Below are positions 8,182 to 13,684 of a stretch of DNA of 14,480 bases, one piece after another. The first letter of the stretch is position 1; every line of letters begins with the position of its first letter. The position numbers and the translations under genes were made by a program. The DNA comes from a bacterium. GTDB lineage: Bacteria; Patescibacteria; Gracilibacteria; 1-14-2-50-48-13. The stretch is taken from positions 1-14,480 of the forward strand of contig JAUIFW010000019.1 in NCBI GenBank assembly GCA_030430105.1, written 5' to 3'. Below the pieces are notes generated by a model, which had not been told where the DNA came from, did not search any database, and worked only from the letters and a program-made list of their open reading frames with translations.

Positions 8182-8209
8182 TTGCAATCACCCCTTTCGT
8201 TGCTATAGT
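8182..8209 (+). promoter_or_regulatory. tRNA-Ile promoter with overlapping inverted repeat
   Basis: TTGCAA (8182-8187), a 16-bp spacer and TATAGT (8204-8209) lie 20 nt before the tRNA 5' end. The 8-bp arms CGTTGCTA (8198-8205) and TAGCAACG (8209-8216) straddle the -10 with a 3-nt centre, so they could be an operator or a leader hairpin. Confidence 0.6.
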
Positions 8210-8229
8210 AGCAACGCTTACAAGCACAT

Positions 8230-8306
8230 GGGTGTGTAGCTCAGCTGGTTAGAGCGCGACACTGATAATGTCGAGGTCGGAGGTTCAAGTCCTCCCATAC
8301 CCACCA
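8230..8306 (+). tRNA. tRNA-Ile (anticodon GAT), CCA encoded
   Basis: The 77-nt tRNA folds normally. The acceptor GGGTGTG pairs with CATACCC (one G-U), followed by discriminator A and an encoded CCA (8304-8306). The D-stem begins GCTC, and the D-loop contains the usual GG. The anticodon stem CGACA/TGTCG encloses CTGATAA, giving anticodon GAT. The T-arm is GGAGG/CCTCC with TTCAAGT. In many bacteria tRNA-Ile(GAT) sits in the 16S-23S spacer; here it is a separate unit 2.5 kb from the 16S, with its own promoter. Confidence 0.97.
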
Positions 8307-8377
8307 AAACTTCTAGAAACCACTCCCCTTTAAACCAAAGGGTTACTTCAAGAAAGCTCTGTATGGGAGGACTTGAA
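8284..8377. repeat. 17-nt inverted repeat of the tRNA-Ile T-arm/acceptor region
   Basis: Bases 8284-8300 (TTCAAGTCCTCCCATAC, within the tRNA) recur as a perfect reverse complement at 8361-8377. The match stops abruptly on both sides. The copy does not form a tRNA. tRNA 3' portions are common integrase attachment sites, so an inverted copy 60 nt downstream could be a rearranged attachment-site remnant; this interpretation is inference. Confidence 0.7.
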
Positions 8378-8382
8378 GCTAG

Positions 8383-8520
8383 AAAGCACTGTTGCGAGAG
8401 CAACAGGAGACGCAATTAAAGAAGGCAACGTCTATAAAACCTCTGCACCGTCCGGGGGTAGCCGCAGCTGAGATGACCAAGGCCGAGTACCAATCTGAAT
8501 TTCAAAATATCTTTGCATAG
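8383..8520 (+). pseudogene. Possible gene remnant or small ORF beside tRNA-Ile
   Basis: After an in-frame TAG at 8380-8382 a frame of 45 codons runs to TAG at 8518-8520. Its translation looks protein-like: KALLREQQETQLKKATSIK, then PLHRPGVAAAEMTKAEY, ending SEFQNIFA. The only early starts are CTG 8389 and TTG 8392, with no SD at proper distance (GGGAGG at 8365 is about 20 nt away). It could be the 3' end of a gene cut off by insertion or deletion, or chance. I do not recognise the family. A perfect hairpin (TGTTGC-GAGA-GCAACA, 8390-8405) covers its start. Confidence 0.3.
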
Positions 8521-8548
8521 AGCTCTCACCAACCCTCGGTACATCCCC

Positions 8549-8782
8549 CTACCTATACACATCCTTTCGAAAATCTACAGCAACAATTACAATCCCTTCA
8601 TCCCCCTTAGTAAACACAATCCGAATCTTCCCCATTCGTATCCTATAAAAATCTCCAGAACCACGAAGTTTCCGAACATCATAGTTCCTAACATTCCCCA
8701 ATAGCAAGTCCTCAAGAACAGCCATAAGACGCCTCCTATCAGAAGGCCTAAGTTTTCTTATGAATTTCTCGGTCTGATCCAT
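8549..8782 (-). CDS. RelE/ParE-superfamily toxin
   Basis: The 77-residue protein has the RelE/ParE fold pattern: an N-terminal helical pair (MDQTEKFIRKLRPSDRRRLMAVLEDLL), then the conserved KLRGSGDFYRIRMGKIRIVFTKGDEGIVIVAVDFR beta core at about 38-72. RelE members cut mRNA in the ribosomal A site, while ParE members poison gyrase. The K-L-R-G...Y-R-I-R-hydrophobic-G-x-I-R-I-V layout is closer to RelE-type, and the basic residues Arg40, Arg47, Arg49 and Arg54 are the likely RNA-contacting ones, but this is inference. The ATG at 8782 overlaps the end of the antitoxin gene by 35 nt, so toxin translation is probably coupled. There is no separate SD. Confidence 0.82.
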   Translation of the reverse strand: MDQTEKFIRKLRPSDRRRLMAVLEDLLLGNVRNYDVRKLRGSGDFYRIRMGKIRIVFTKGDEGIVIVAVDFRKDVYR

Positions 8783-9035
8783 CTATACGACGTATACTTT
8801 CTATAAGTTCTTTGGGGGTAATCCCCTTTGGAAAATATACACCTACTTCTGAGTCAGTTTCATAAAACTGTACATCATCGTAACCAACAAGCCTCATAAC
8901 TTTAAGCTCTATTACCCCATCTCCTTTATCAACCATTTGAAGAGGAGTGTTTTTATCAATGCCATATTTCTTCCTTACTTCAGCAGGAATAGTAACTTGG
9001 CCTTTAACCGATGGAATTGTTGTATAAATACTCAT
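8748..9035 (-). CDS. AbrB/MazE/SpoVT-type antitoxin
   Basis: The 95-residue protein starts with a swapped-hairpin AbrB DNA-binding domain (SIYTTIPSVKGQVTIPAEVRKKYGI, residues 2-26; compare the family pattern VTIPKEIR..LGI). An acidic toxin-binding tail follows at about 50-95 (DDVQFYETDSEVG, ITPKELIESIRR). Such antitoxins neutralise the partner toxin and repress their own operon. I took the ATG at 9035 because MSIYTTIPSVKGQ is the natural domain start; the open frame extends to an ATG-equivalent at 9068, adding 11 residues without family resemblance. No SD lies upstream of either. The gene precedes and overlaps the toxin, the usual order. A palindromic operator candidate lies at 9072-9093. Confidence 0.85.
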   Translation of the reverse strand: MSIYTTIPSVKGQVTIPAEVRKKYGIDKNTPLQMVDKGDGVIELKVMRLVGYDDVQFYETDSEVGVYFPKGITPKELIESIRRIDGSDREIHKKT

Positions 9036-9071
9036 GGATGAATTTAGAAAGTGTAATAAATATATCATATT

Positions 9072-9093
9072 TTCCGAAAGTATACAATCGGAA
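9072..9093. promoter_or_regulatory. Candidate autoregulatory operator of the toxin-antitoxin operon
   Basis: TTCCGA (9072-9077) and TCGGAA (9088-9093) are perfectly inverted around a centre AAGTATACAA that itself contains the palindrome GTATAC. All but the two AA pairs are symmetric, 18 of 22 positions. It lies 37 nt upstream of the antitoxin start and between this operon and the divergent gene at 9175, where an AbrB-type dimer would be expected to bind. A TATGAT (9068-9063 on the minus strand) next to it may be the operon -10. Confidence 0.6.
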
Positions 9094-9174
9094 GAATGCT
9101 ATAGGTAAAATTACACAGTTCTTGTGTGAAACAAAAAAACCCTCTACAAAGTAAAAAAACAAGGAGGTGCATTC

Positions 9175-9432
9175 ATGCACATCGATCTCGATCCAAGTGA
9201 ACAGGCCAAACGCATCAATAACTACCAGTCTTTGCATAAGGAAAGAAATCATTCCAATGGCGTGTTTTGCAGACGCAATTTCAGACATGGGCTCTTGGTG
9301 GCAGAAGTATCTGAGGGGCAAGTAGTCATGCGCTGTAAGGGTGGCTGTAACTATGAACAACCAGAATACCCTGCTTGCGCCCTAGTCTTTTCAGACGAAG
9401 AACTTGCCATTGCAAAAGATAAAACACAGTAA
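9175..9432 (+). CDS. Hypothetical small Cys-containing protein, 85 aa
   Basis: I do not recognise the family. The protein has 85 residues and is soluble. After a charged N-terminus (MHIDLDPSEQAKRINNYQ) it has FCRRNFRHG (Cys32, His38), a beta-like GLLVAEVSEGQVVMRC strand pair, then CKGGC (Cys54, Cys58) and YPAC (Cys68). Four cysteines plus histidines could form a zinc-binding knuckle, but the spacing does not match a standard ribbon I know. The start is certain: AGGAGGTG at 9162-9169, 5 nt before the ATG, is the strongest SD in the window. A weak promoter (TTGTGT at 9123-9128, 17 bp, TACAAA at 9146-9151) may drive it. It is divergent from the toxin-antitoxin operon and is followed by its own terminator. 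Confidence 0.75.
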   Translation: MHIDLDPSEQAKRINNYQSLHKERNHSNGVFCRRNFRHGLLVAEVSEGQVVMRCKGGCNYEQPEYPACALVFSDEELAIAKDKTQ

Positions 9433-9445
9433 AAGAATATAGACC

Positions 9446-9475
9446 AAAACAGAGCCATAAAGAGCTCTGTTTTTT
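9446..9475 (+). terminator. Intrinsic terminator after the small Cys protein gene
   Basis: A perfect 10-bp stem pairs AAAACAGAGC (9446-9455) with GCTCTGTTTT (9464-9473), with an 8-nt loop and further T. Confidence 0.85.
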
Positions 9476-9493
9476 AAACTATGTTGTGCCTGT

Positions 9494-9546
9494 AAATCAC
9501 AAATGAAAAATATTTGTGATTTGTAATCTGAAATTTGAAATTTACC
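9494..9546. repeat. Interspersed AT-rich repeat, copy A (upstream of glyA)
   Basis: An 11-bp perfect inverted repeat (AAATCACAAAT at 9494-9504, ATTTGTGATTT at 9512-9522) is followed by a 21-nt stretch (9526-9546) that matches 13500-13520 at 20 of 21 positions (core TGAAATTTGAAATTT). The word set (AAATTTGAAATTT, TTTGTAAT, ACAAATGA) recurs around 13051-13140. The copy supplies the putative -35 of glyA. Confidence 0.65.
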
Positions 9547-9563
9547 GATATCCTCCGTATACT
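9535..9563 (+). promoter_or_regulatory. glyA promoter
   Basis: TTGAAA (9535-9540), a 17-bp spacer and TATACT (9558-9563) predict a start near 9570 and a leader of about 20 nt before the ATG at 9591. No SD is present in that leader. The -35 lies inside the interspersed repeat. Confidence 0.65.
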
Positions 9564-9590
9564 TTTCCCGATATTCATCGCCCCACACGC

Positions 9591-10847
9591 ATGTTCCAAC
9601 TCTTTGAAGACGACATTTCCGTAGTTGATAGCGAGGTCTCGGGGCTCCTGGAAAAGGAGCGAGAGAGAGTAAGGGATTCACTGCAGCTCATTCCTTCAGA
9701 GAATTTTGCGAGTCGAGCTGTGCTTGAGGCAACGGGCTCCATCACGAGTAACAAGTATGCAGAGGGCTATCCAGGAAAGCGGTACTACGAAGGAAATGAG
9801 TTCGTAGATGGCTTAGAAAATCTAGCGAGAGATCGAGCAACTGCCCTATTCGGTGCTGACCATGCAAATGTGCAGGTGCTCTCGGGAGGGCCTGCAAACA
9901 TGTGTGTGTTTGCCGCGATACTTGAGGACGGAGACAAGGTACTCTCGATGGATTTAGCGCAAGGTGGGCATCTGACCCACGGGGCCACGGTAAATTTCTC
10001 AGGTCAACGCTATGAGTTCCACCATTACCCCGTAGATAAGGACACGCACAAGATAGATTATGAGGTGGTGCGAGCTCGGGCAAAAGAGGTACAGCCAAAG
10101 CTTATTATTGCAGGAGCTTCAGCGTATCCAAGAGAAATTAATTTTGATATTTTTAGACAAATAGCTGATGAAGTAGGAGCGCTCCTACTTGCAGATATTT
10201 CTCATATCGCCGGGTTAGTAGCCGCTGGCGTACATCCAGAAGTCCATCCCCACGCGCACATCGTCACAAGTACCACACACAAGACGTTGAGAGGACCTCG
10301 AGGTGCCGTGATCCTTTGTGAGGAGCGATTTGCAAAAGCCATTGATAAAGCGGTATTCCCACAGATCCAGGCTGGACCGCATATGAATAGTATTACAGCA
10401 AAGGCAGTAGCCTTCCATGAGGCTGCGCAGCCTAGTTTTAAGGCGTACGCCAAACAAGTGGTTGCAAATGCTTCTACCCTCTCAGAGGAGCTCATGGGCC
10501 TGGGCTGGAAGCTTACAACAGGCGGAACAGACAATCACCTCATGGTGATGGATCTGCGGGAAGAATCATATAGCGGTCACAAGGCTGCAAAGGCTCTAGC
10601 AAACGCTGGCATTGTAACCAATAAGAATATGGTGCCCTACGATGAGCGCTCTCCTATGAAAACTAGTGGCGTACGCCTGGGTACACCAGCGATGACAAGT
10701 CGAGGTATGAAGGAGGTAGATATGAAGCAGATTGCACAGTGGATTGATAGGTGCTTGAAGCACATCAAGGATGAGGATATACATGTGCAGATTGCTTCAG
10801 AAATTCAGACCTACCTAGAATCCTTCCCTATCTACTCTCACTACTAG
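9591..10847 (+). CDS. glyA: Serine hydroxymethyltransferase
   Basis: This 418-residue PLP enzyme interconverts serine and glycine with transfer of a one-carbon unit to tetrahydrofolate. Seen: LIPSENFAS at 33-41, NKYAEGYPGKRYYEGNEFVD at 54-73, the DLAQGGHLTHG loop at 121-131, ADISHIAGLVAAGVHP at 201-216 with the cofactor-binding Asp202 and His205, and TSTTHKTLRGPRG at 226-238 with Schiff-base Lys231. The cofactor-phosphate motif usually written SG.QAN reads SGGPANM (98-104). Length is normal for bacterial GlyA. The ATG at 9591 gives the expected N-terminus (MFQLFEDDISVVDSEV) and follows a good promoter. The open frame continues up to 9516, but that extension is translated repeat and lies across the promoter. 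The next gene starts 3 nt after the stop, so both form an operon. Confidence 0.97.
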   Translation: MFQLFEDDISVVDSEVSGLLEKERERVRDSLQLIPSENFASRAVLEATGSITSNKYAEGYPGKRYYEGNEFVDGLENLARDRATALFGADHANVQVLSGGPANMCVFAAILEDGDKVLSMDLAQGGHLTHGATVNFSGQRYEFHHYPVDKDTHKIDYEVVRARAKEVQPKLIIAGASAYPREINFDIFRQIADEVGALLLADISHIAGLVAAGVHPEVHPHAHIVTSTTHKTLRGPRGAVILCEERFAKAIDKAVFPQIQAGPHMNSITAKAVAFHEAAQPSFKAYAKQVVANASTLSEELMGLGWKLTTGGTDNHLMVMDLREESYSGHKAAKALANAGIVTNKNMVPYDERSPMKTSGVRLGTPAMTSRGMKEVDMKQIAQWIDRCLKHIKDEDIHVQIASEIQTYLESFPIYSHY

Positions 10848-10850
10848 CAC

Positions 10851-13025
10851 ATGCTTGAGTTTGGACTTCAGTTTTTCCTCTTTTGGATAGCTACGACCCT
10901 CGTGATTGGTTCTAGCTGTATGATAACACTTTGGTTGTGGAAGTTTCGCATGGAGTCTTGGCTCAAGTTTCTACTGACAGCATCCACCCTTACCTATGCG
11001 CTCATTATTGGAGGAGGGACACTTCTTGGCATGCTGCATCTCTTCTACTACCCTGCAGTTCTTCTCATGCACGCAGGTGTTTTTGGAGGACTCCTTTGGT
11101 ATCTGTATCCAAAGCTAAAGGAGCACTGGCATGAAATTGTACCAGAAGACGTCTTCCCAAAGATCGACTGGATGCTCTATGGGACGCTCTTTGCACCTCT
11201 GCTACTTATTGTCTTTACTAGGTTTTTCAATGCCACCTTTCAAGTGCCCATAGAGTACGACAACCTCGCATACCATCTTCCGTTCGTGGTGGAATGGCTT
11301 CAGAATGGTCATCTTTGGGAGGTATACTACAGCGCCTATGCTGGCCCACTTGGGTACTATCCGGCCAATTATGGGCTTGTTGATGCATGGCTCATGATGC
11401 CCTTTGGCAATGACCTGCTGGTCAATCTCGTGAATCTTCCCGTAGTGATCCTCTTCCCCTTTGTAATGTATGGTGTGGCAAGAAGAATGCATGTATCTCA
11501 CAAACCAGCGCTTCTGATCATCGCACTCTTCATGATGCTTCCCGTGACACTTCGGCAGGTGGGTACACCACTCGTGGACCTTTTCTTTTCCATGTCGTTT
11601 CTCCTAGGGGTGTATTTCCTTCTCAGCTATATTCAGGAGAACAAGTGGTACGACATGCTTCTCTCTGGGTTGGCACTTGGACTATTTATGGGAACCAAGT
11701 ACCTTGGGTTAGTGTACACTATACCCCTAGCAATCCTCGGAGCTGCCATTCTCGTATTCCGGCTCATGAAAAAGAGAAGGGTTATGTGGCAAGGGATCGG
11801 AGTTTTCTGGGGAGGTATAATGGCAACAGGAGGGTTCTGGTATCTAAGGAATTTGTTCAATAGCGGTAACCCAGTGTTCCCTACGGAAGTTTCTGTGCTT
11901 GGCCTGCCTATTTTTGGAGGATACCAAGGCATCACAGACAACCTGGTGGAAACCTCCCTTGCACAAAATATTCCCGTGAACCGGTCTTACGGATATTTCT
12001 TTGATGGAATTTTTCAGATGGTTGGAGCACCCCTCTTTTTGATTATAGTTGGGATGACGATACTTCTCTTCCTGATACTCATTTATCTAGGAAAATCCTA
12101 TCTGGCGGAAAAGAAAAAAGAGCGCATACAGAATCTGGATCATTTGATCCTCTATGGGTCCTTGGCGATTCTCTTACTCGTATATTTTGTCGGGTATTGG
12201 GTATCTCCATACTCCTTCAAGGATCTCATTCCAAATGTTCGGTATGCATTTATGTTTCTGCTTTTTGGTTTGATGGCTATTGGGATTGTGATTTCTAGGC
12301 TCAAGTTGCTGCAGCCAGTGTTTTATGTGGCTGGAAGCATCGCAATTCTCTACAATTTCGTGTTTCTCATCCTCTTTCCCCCACTAGCTATCCAGGCCAA
12401 TGAAAAGCTCGTACTTGATTTCTACCAACTTGAACAGTACGCGCCATATGCCTTTTTCTTTGGTGTGTTTCTCTATGGTATTCTTCTGCTCTTTTACTTG
12501 GCAAAGCACATCAATTTACACAAAGGGATGGTGTATGTGATCGGAAGTTTATACCTCTCCACTGCCCTTCTTGGGACGCTGTATTTCGGAGAGACCAGAG
12601 AAGACCGTGAACTGCTCCGCACTCCTCTCTACAGCCAGTGGTACGCGAAAACGGTGGAGTGGCTCTACCTCCTCAATGCAGCGGAGTGGATCAATGCCAA
12701 CGCAAACGAGGCAAAGCTAGCCTACACAGGGTTCAATATGCACTACCCTTTCTTCGGAAGGAATCTGGAACGTGAAGTAGATTACATCAATATCAACGAC
12801 TGTCAGGGATGCCGATATGTGGACTATCGAGAGAGCAAGGAGTCGATACTCCGAGACCCAGACTACAGTCACTGGAAAGAAAATTTAGCCGCAGGAGAAA
12901 AGGAGTACATTGTCATAGCGGATCGCTTTCATCAGAGCCAAGAGCATCAATGGATACGGACCTATCCAGAAGCCTTCCAAAGAGTATTCCGAGATGGATA
13001 CGTCTATGTCTACAAAATAAAATAG
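10851..13025 (+). CDS. GT-C type membrane glycosyltransferase (PMT/GT39-like)
   Basis: This 724-residue protein has about a dozen hydrophobic segments and a soluble C-terminal domain (about 595-724). The first large loop contains EYDNLAYHLPFVVEWLQNGHLW (about 135-156). The acidic-residue/aromatic pattern followed by W-hydrophobic-G is typical of GT-C enzymes that take sugars from polyprenyl phosphate carriers. WYLRNLFNSGNPVFP (about 329-343) is another common element of this superfamily. The likely role is transfer of a sugar to a cell-surface polymer or protein on the outer face of the membrane; donor and acceptor cannot be told. The C-terminal domain has CQGC (about 644-647). ATG 10851 starts 3 nt after the glyA stop without an SD, implying translational coupling. 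The stop codon lies in a 19-bp hairpin. Confidence 0.75.
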   Translation: MLEFGLQFFLFWIATTLVIGSSCMITLWLWKFRMESWLKFLLTASTLTYALIIGGGTLLGMLHLFYYPAVLLMHAGVFGGLLWYLYPKLKEHWHEIVPEDVFPKIDWMLYGTLFAPLLLIVFTRFFNATFQVPIEYDNLAYHLPFVVEWLQNGHLWEVYYSAYAGPLGYYPANYGLVDAWLMMPFGNDLLVNLVNLPVVILFPFVMYGVARRMHVSHKPALLIIALFMMLPVTLRQVGTPLVDLFFSMSFLLGVYFLLSYIQENKWYDMLLSGLALGLFMGTKYLGLVYTIPLAILGAAILVFRLMKKRRVMWQGIGVFWGGIMATGGFWYLRNLFNSGNPVFPTEVSVLGLPIFGGYQGITDNLVETSLAQNIPVNRSYGYFFDGIFQMVGAPLFLIIVGMTILLFLILIYLGKSYLAEKKKERIQNLDHLILYGSLAILLLVYFVGYWVSPYSFKDLIPNVRYAFMFLLFGLMAIGIVISRLKLLQPVFYVAGSIAILYNFVFLILFPPLAIQANEKLVLDFYQLEQYAPYAFFFGVFLYGILLLFYLAKHINLHKGMVYVIGSLYLSTALLGTLYFGETREDRELLRTPLYSQWYAKTVEWLYLLNAAEWINANANEAKLAYTGFNMHYPFFGRNLEREVDYININDCQGCRYVDYRESKESILRDPDYSHWKENLAAGEKEYIVIADRFHQSQEHQWIRTYPEAFQRVFRDGYVYVYKIK

Positions 13026-13050
13026 CCTCGAGAGGCTATTTTATTTTGTA
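13011..13050. terminator. Perfect 19-bp hairpin terminator overlapping the stop codon
   Basis: Arms 13011-13029 and 13032-13050 are exact reverse complements with only GA between them. The right arm reads TTTTATTTTG, giving a U-rich 3' side. The TAG stop (13023-13025) of the glycosyltransferase gene lies in the left arm. Its symmetry would let it also end transcripts of the convergent DNA methyltransferase gene (stop at 13121). Confidence 0.8.
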
Positions 13051-13140
13051 GATGACAAATGACAGATAACAAATTACAACTATCAAATAATGCATAAGTC
13101 CTAAGTAGTTTTGTAATTTGTCATTTGCCATTTGTAATTT
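13051..13140. repeat. Interspersed AT-rich repeat, copies B and C in inverted orientation
   Basis: ACAAATGACAGATAACAAAT and flanks (copy B, 13055-13079) are inverted relative to TTGTAATTTGTCATTTGCCA and flanks (copy C, 13111-13140). The inner arms ACAAATTACAA (13069-13079) and TTGTAATTTGT (13111-13121) match perfectly over 11 nt. The words ATTTGCCATTTG and GACAAATGA also occur in or near copy D at 13493-13527. The 3' end of the downstream minus-strand gene runs into copy C. Confidence 0.65.
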
Positions 13141-13684
13141 GGGGGTGCGAACCTCGTTCAAGATCAACAAGCTGCCGCTTCAAGAGCACCCCAAAAGCAA
13201 ACCCTTCCTCCCCAATCCCACTCTTCCAAATCCGATGACAGGGATAGATCAAGGGCAAAGGATTCCGCCCAAGCGCCTGCCCCACCGCACGTACATGCCG
13301 CGCAGTATGTGTTACCCTAGCTAGCTCCAGGTAACTCCAAGTTTCCCCATAGGGTACTGCAGCAGCACCTAGCAAGACCTTCCGGGTAAAAGGAGTCACC
13401 GCCAAACGATGCGGCACATCAAACACTCTCCTCTCCCCAAGAAAATACTCCCGAATCTGCCTTTCCACCTCAAACAAAAAATCAGGCAAGTCATTTGATA
13501 TCTGAAATTTGAAATTTGCCATTTGACCTTTTGCCTTATCCCTTCTCGAAACATCACGATTCACTCCAAGCTCAATGCGAAGCAAGGAATCTGAATCTGC
13601 AGCCAGCGTCACAGGGATAAGCCCCCCGCCTTCTATTGCCGCATCAAAGCGATGCTCGTACAATATGTCTGAATCAATTCGCAT
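13121..13684 (-). CDS. ogt: Methylated-DNA--protein-cysteine methyltransferase (Ogt-like) with repeat-derived insert
   Basis: This 187-residue suicide enzyme removes methyl groups from O6-methylguanine in DNA. The C-terminal catalytic domain is clear: VTPFTRKVLLGAAAVPYGETWSY at 96-118, ARHVRAVGQALGRNPLPL with the Arg finger region at 128-145, and IYPCHRI at 146-152 with acceptor Cys149, then GFAFGVLLKRQLVDLE. The N-terminal domain (1-50) is weakly conserved, as is usual. Residues about 54-64 (QMANFKFQISN) and the last residues (about 181-187, PQITNGK) are translated from the interspersed AT-rich repeat; the first lies in the interdomain linker. I chose the ATG at 13684; the frame is open to 13804 but the extra 40 residues are antisense to a penicillin-binding protein. 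There is no SD. The start codon overlaps the divergent gene's start codon. Confidence 0.85.
   Translation of the reverse strand: MRIDSDILYEHRFDAAIEGGGLIPVTLAADSDSLLRIELGVNRDVSRRDKAKGQMANFKFQISNDLPDFLFEVERQIREYFLGERRVFDVPHRLAVTPFTRKVLLGAAAVPYGETWSYLELARVTHTARHVRAVGQALGRNPLPLIYPCHRIWKSGIGEEGFAFGVLLKRQLVDLERGSHPQITNGK
13493..13527. repeat. Interspersed AT-rich repeat, copy D (inside the ogt ORF)
   Basis: Bases 13500-13520 match 9526-9546 upstream of glyA at 20 of 21 positions and are followed by ATTTGAC, as in copies B/C. The copy keeps the reading frame of the DNA methyltransferase and encodes a linker segment. Confidence 0.65.

Noticed and set aside
8218..8415. Minus-strand ORF of 65 codons containing MGGLEPPTSTLSVSRSNQL
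   Set aside because: It is antisense translation of the tRNA-Ile gene, a well-known annotation artefact.
9516..9590. Longer glyA start adding MICNLKFEIYRY and onward
   Set aside because: The extension is translated repeat sequence, lies across the glyA promoter and is absent from the normal GlyA N-terminus.
13118..13324. Plus-strand ORF of 68 codons opposite ogt
   Set aside because: It is the antisense of the conserved catalytic domain of the methyltransferase and has no SD or family resemblance.
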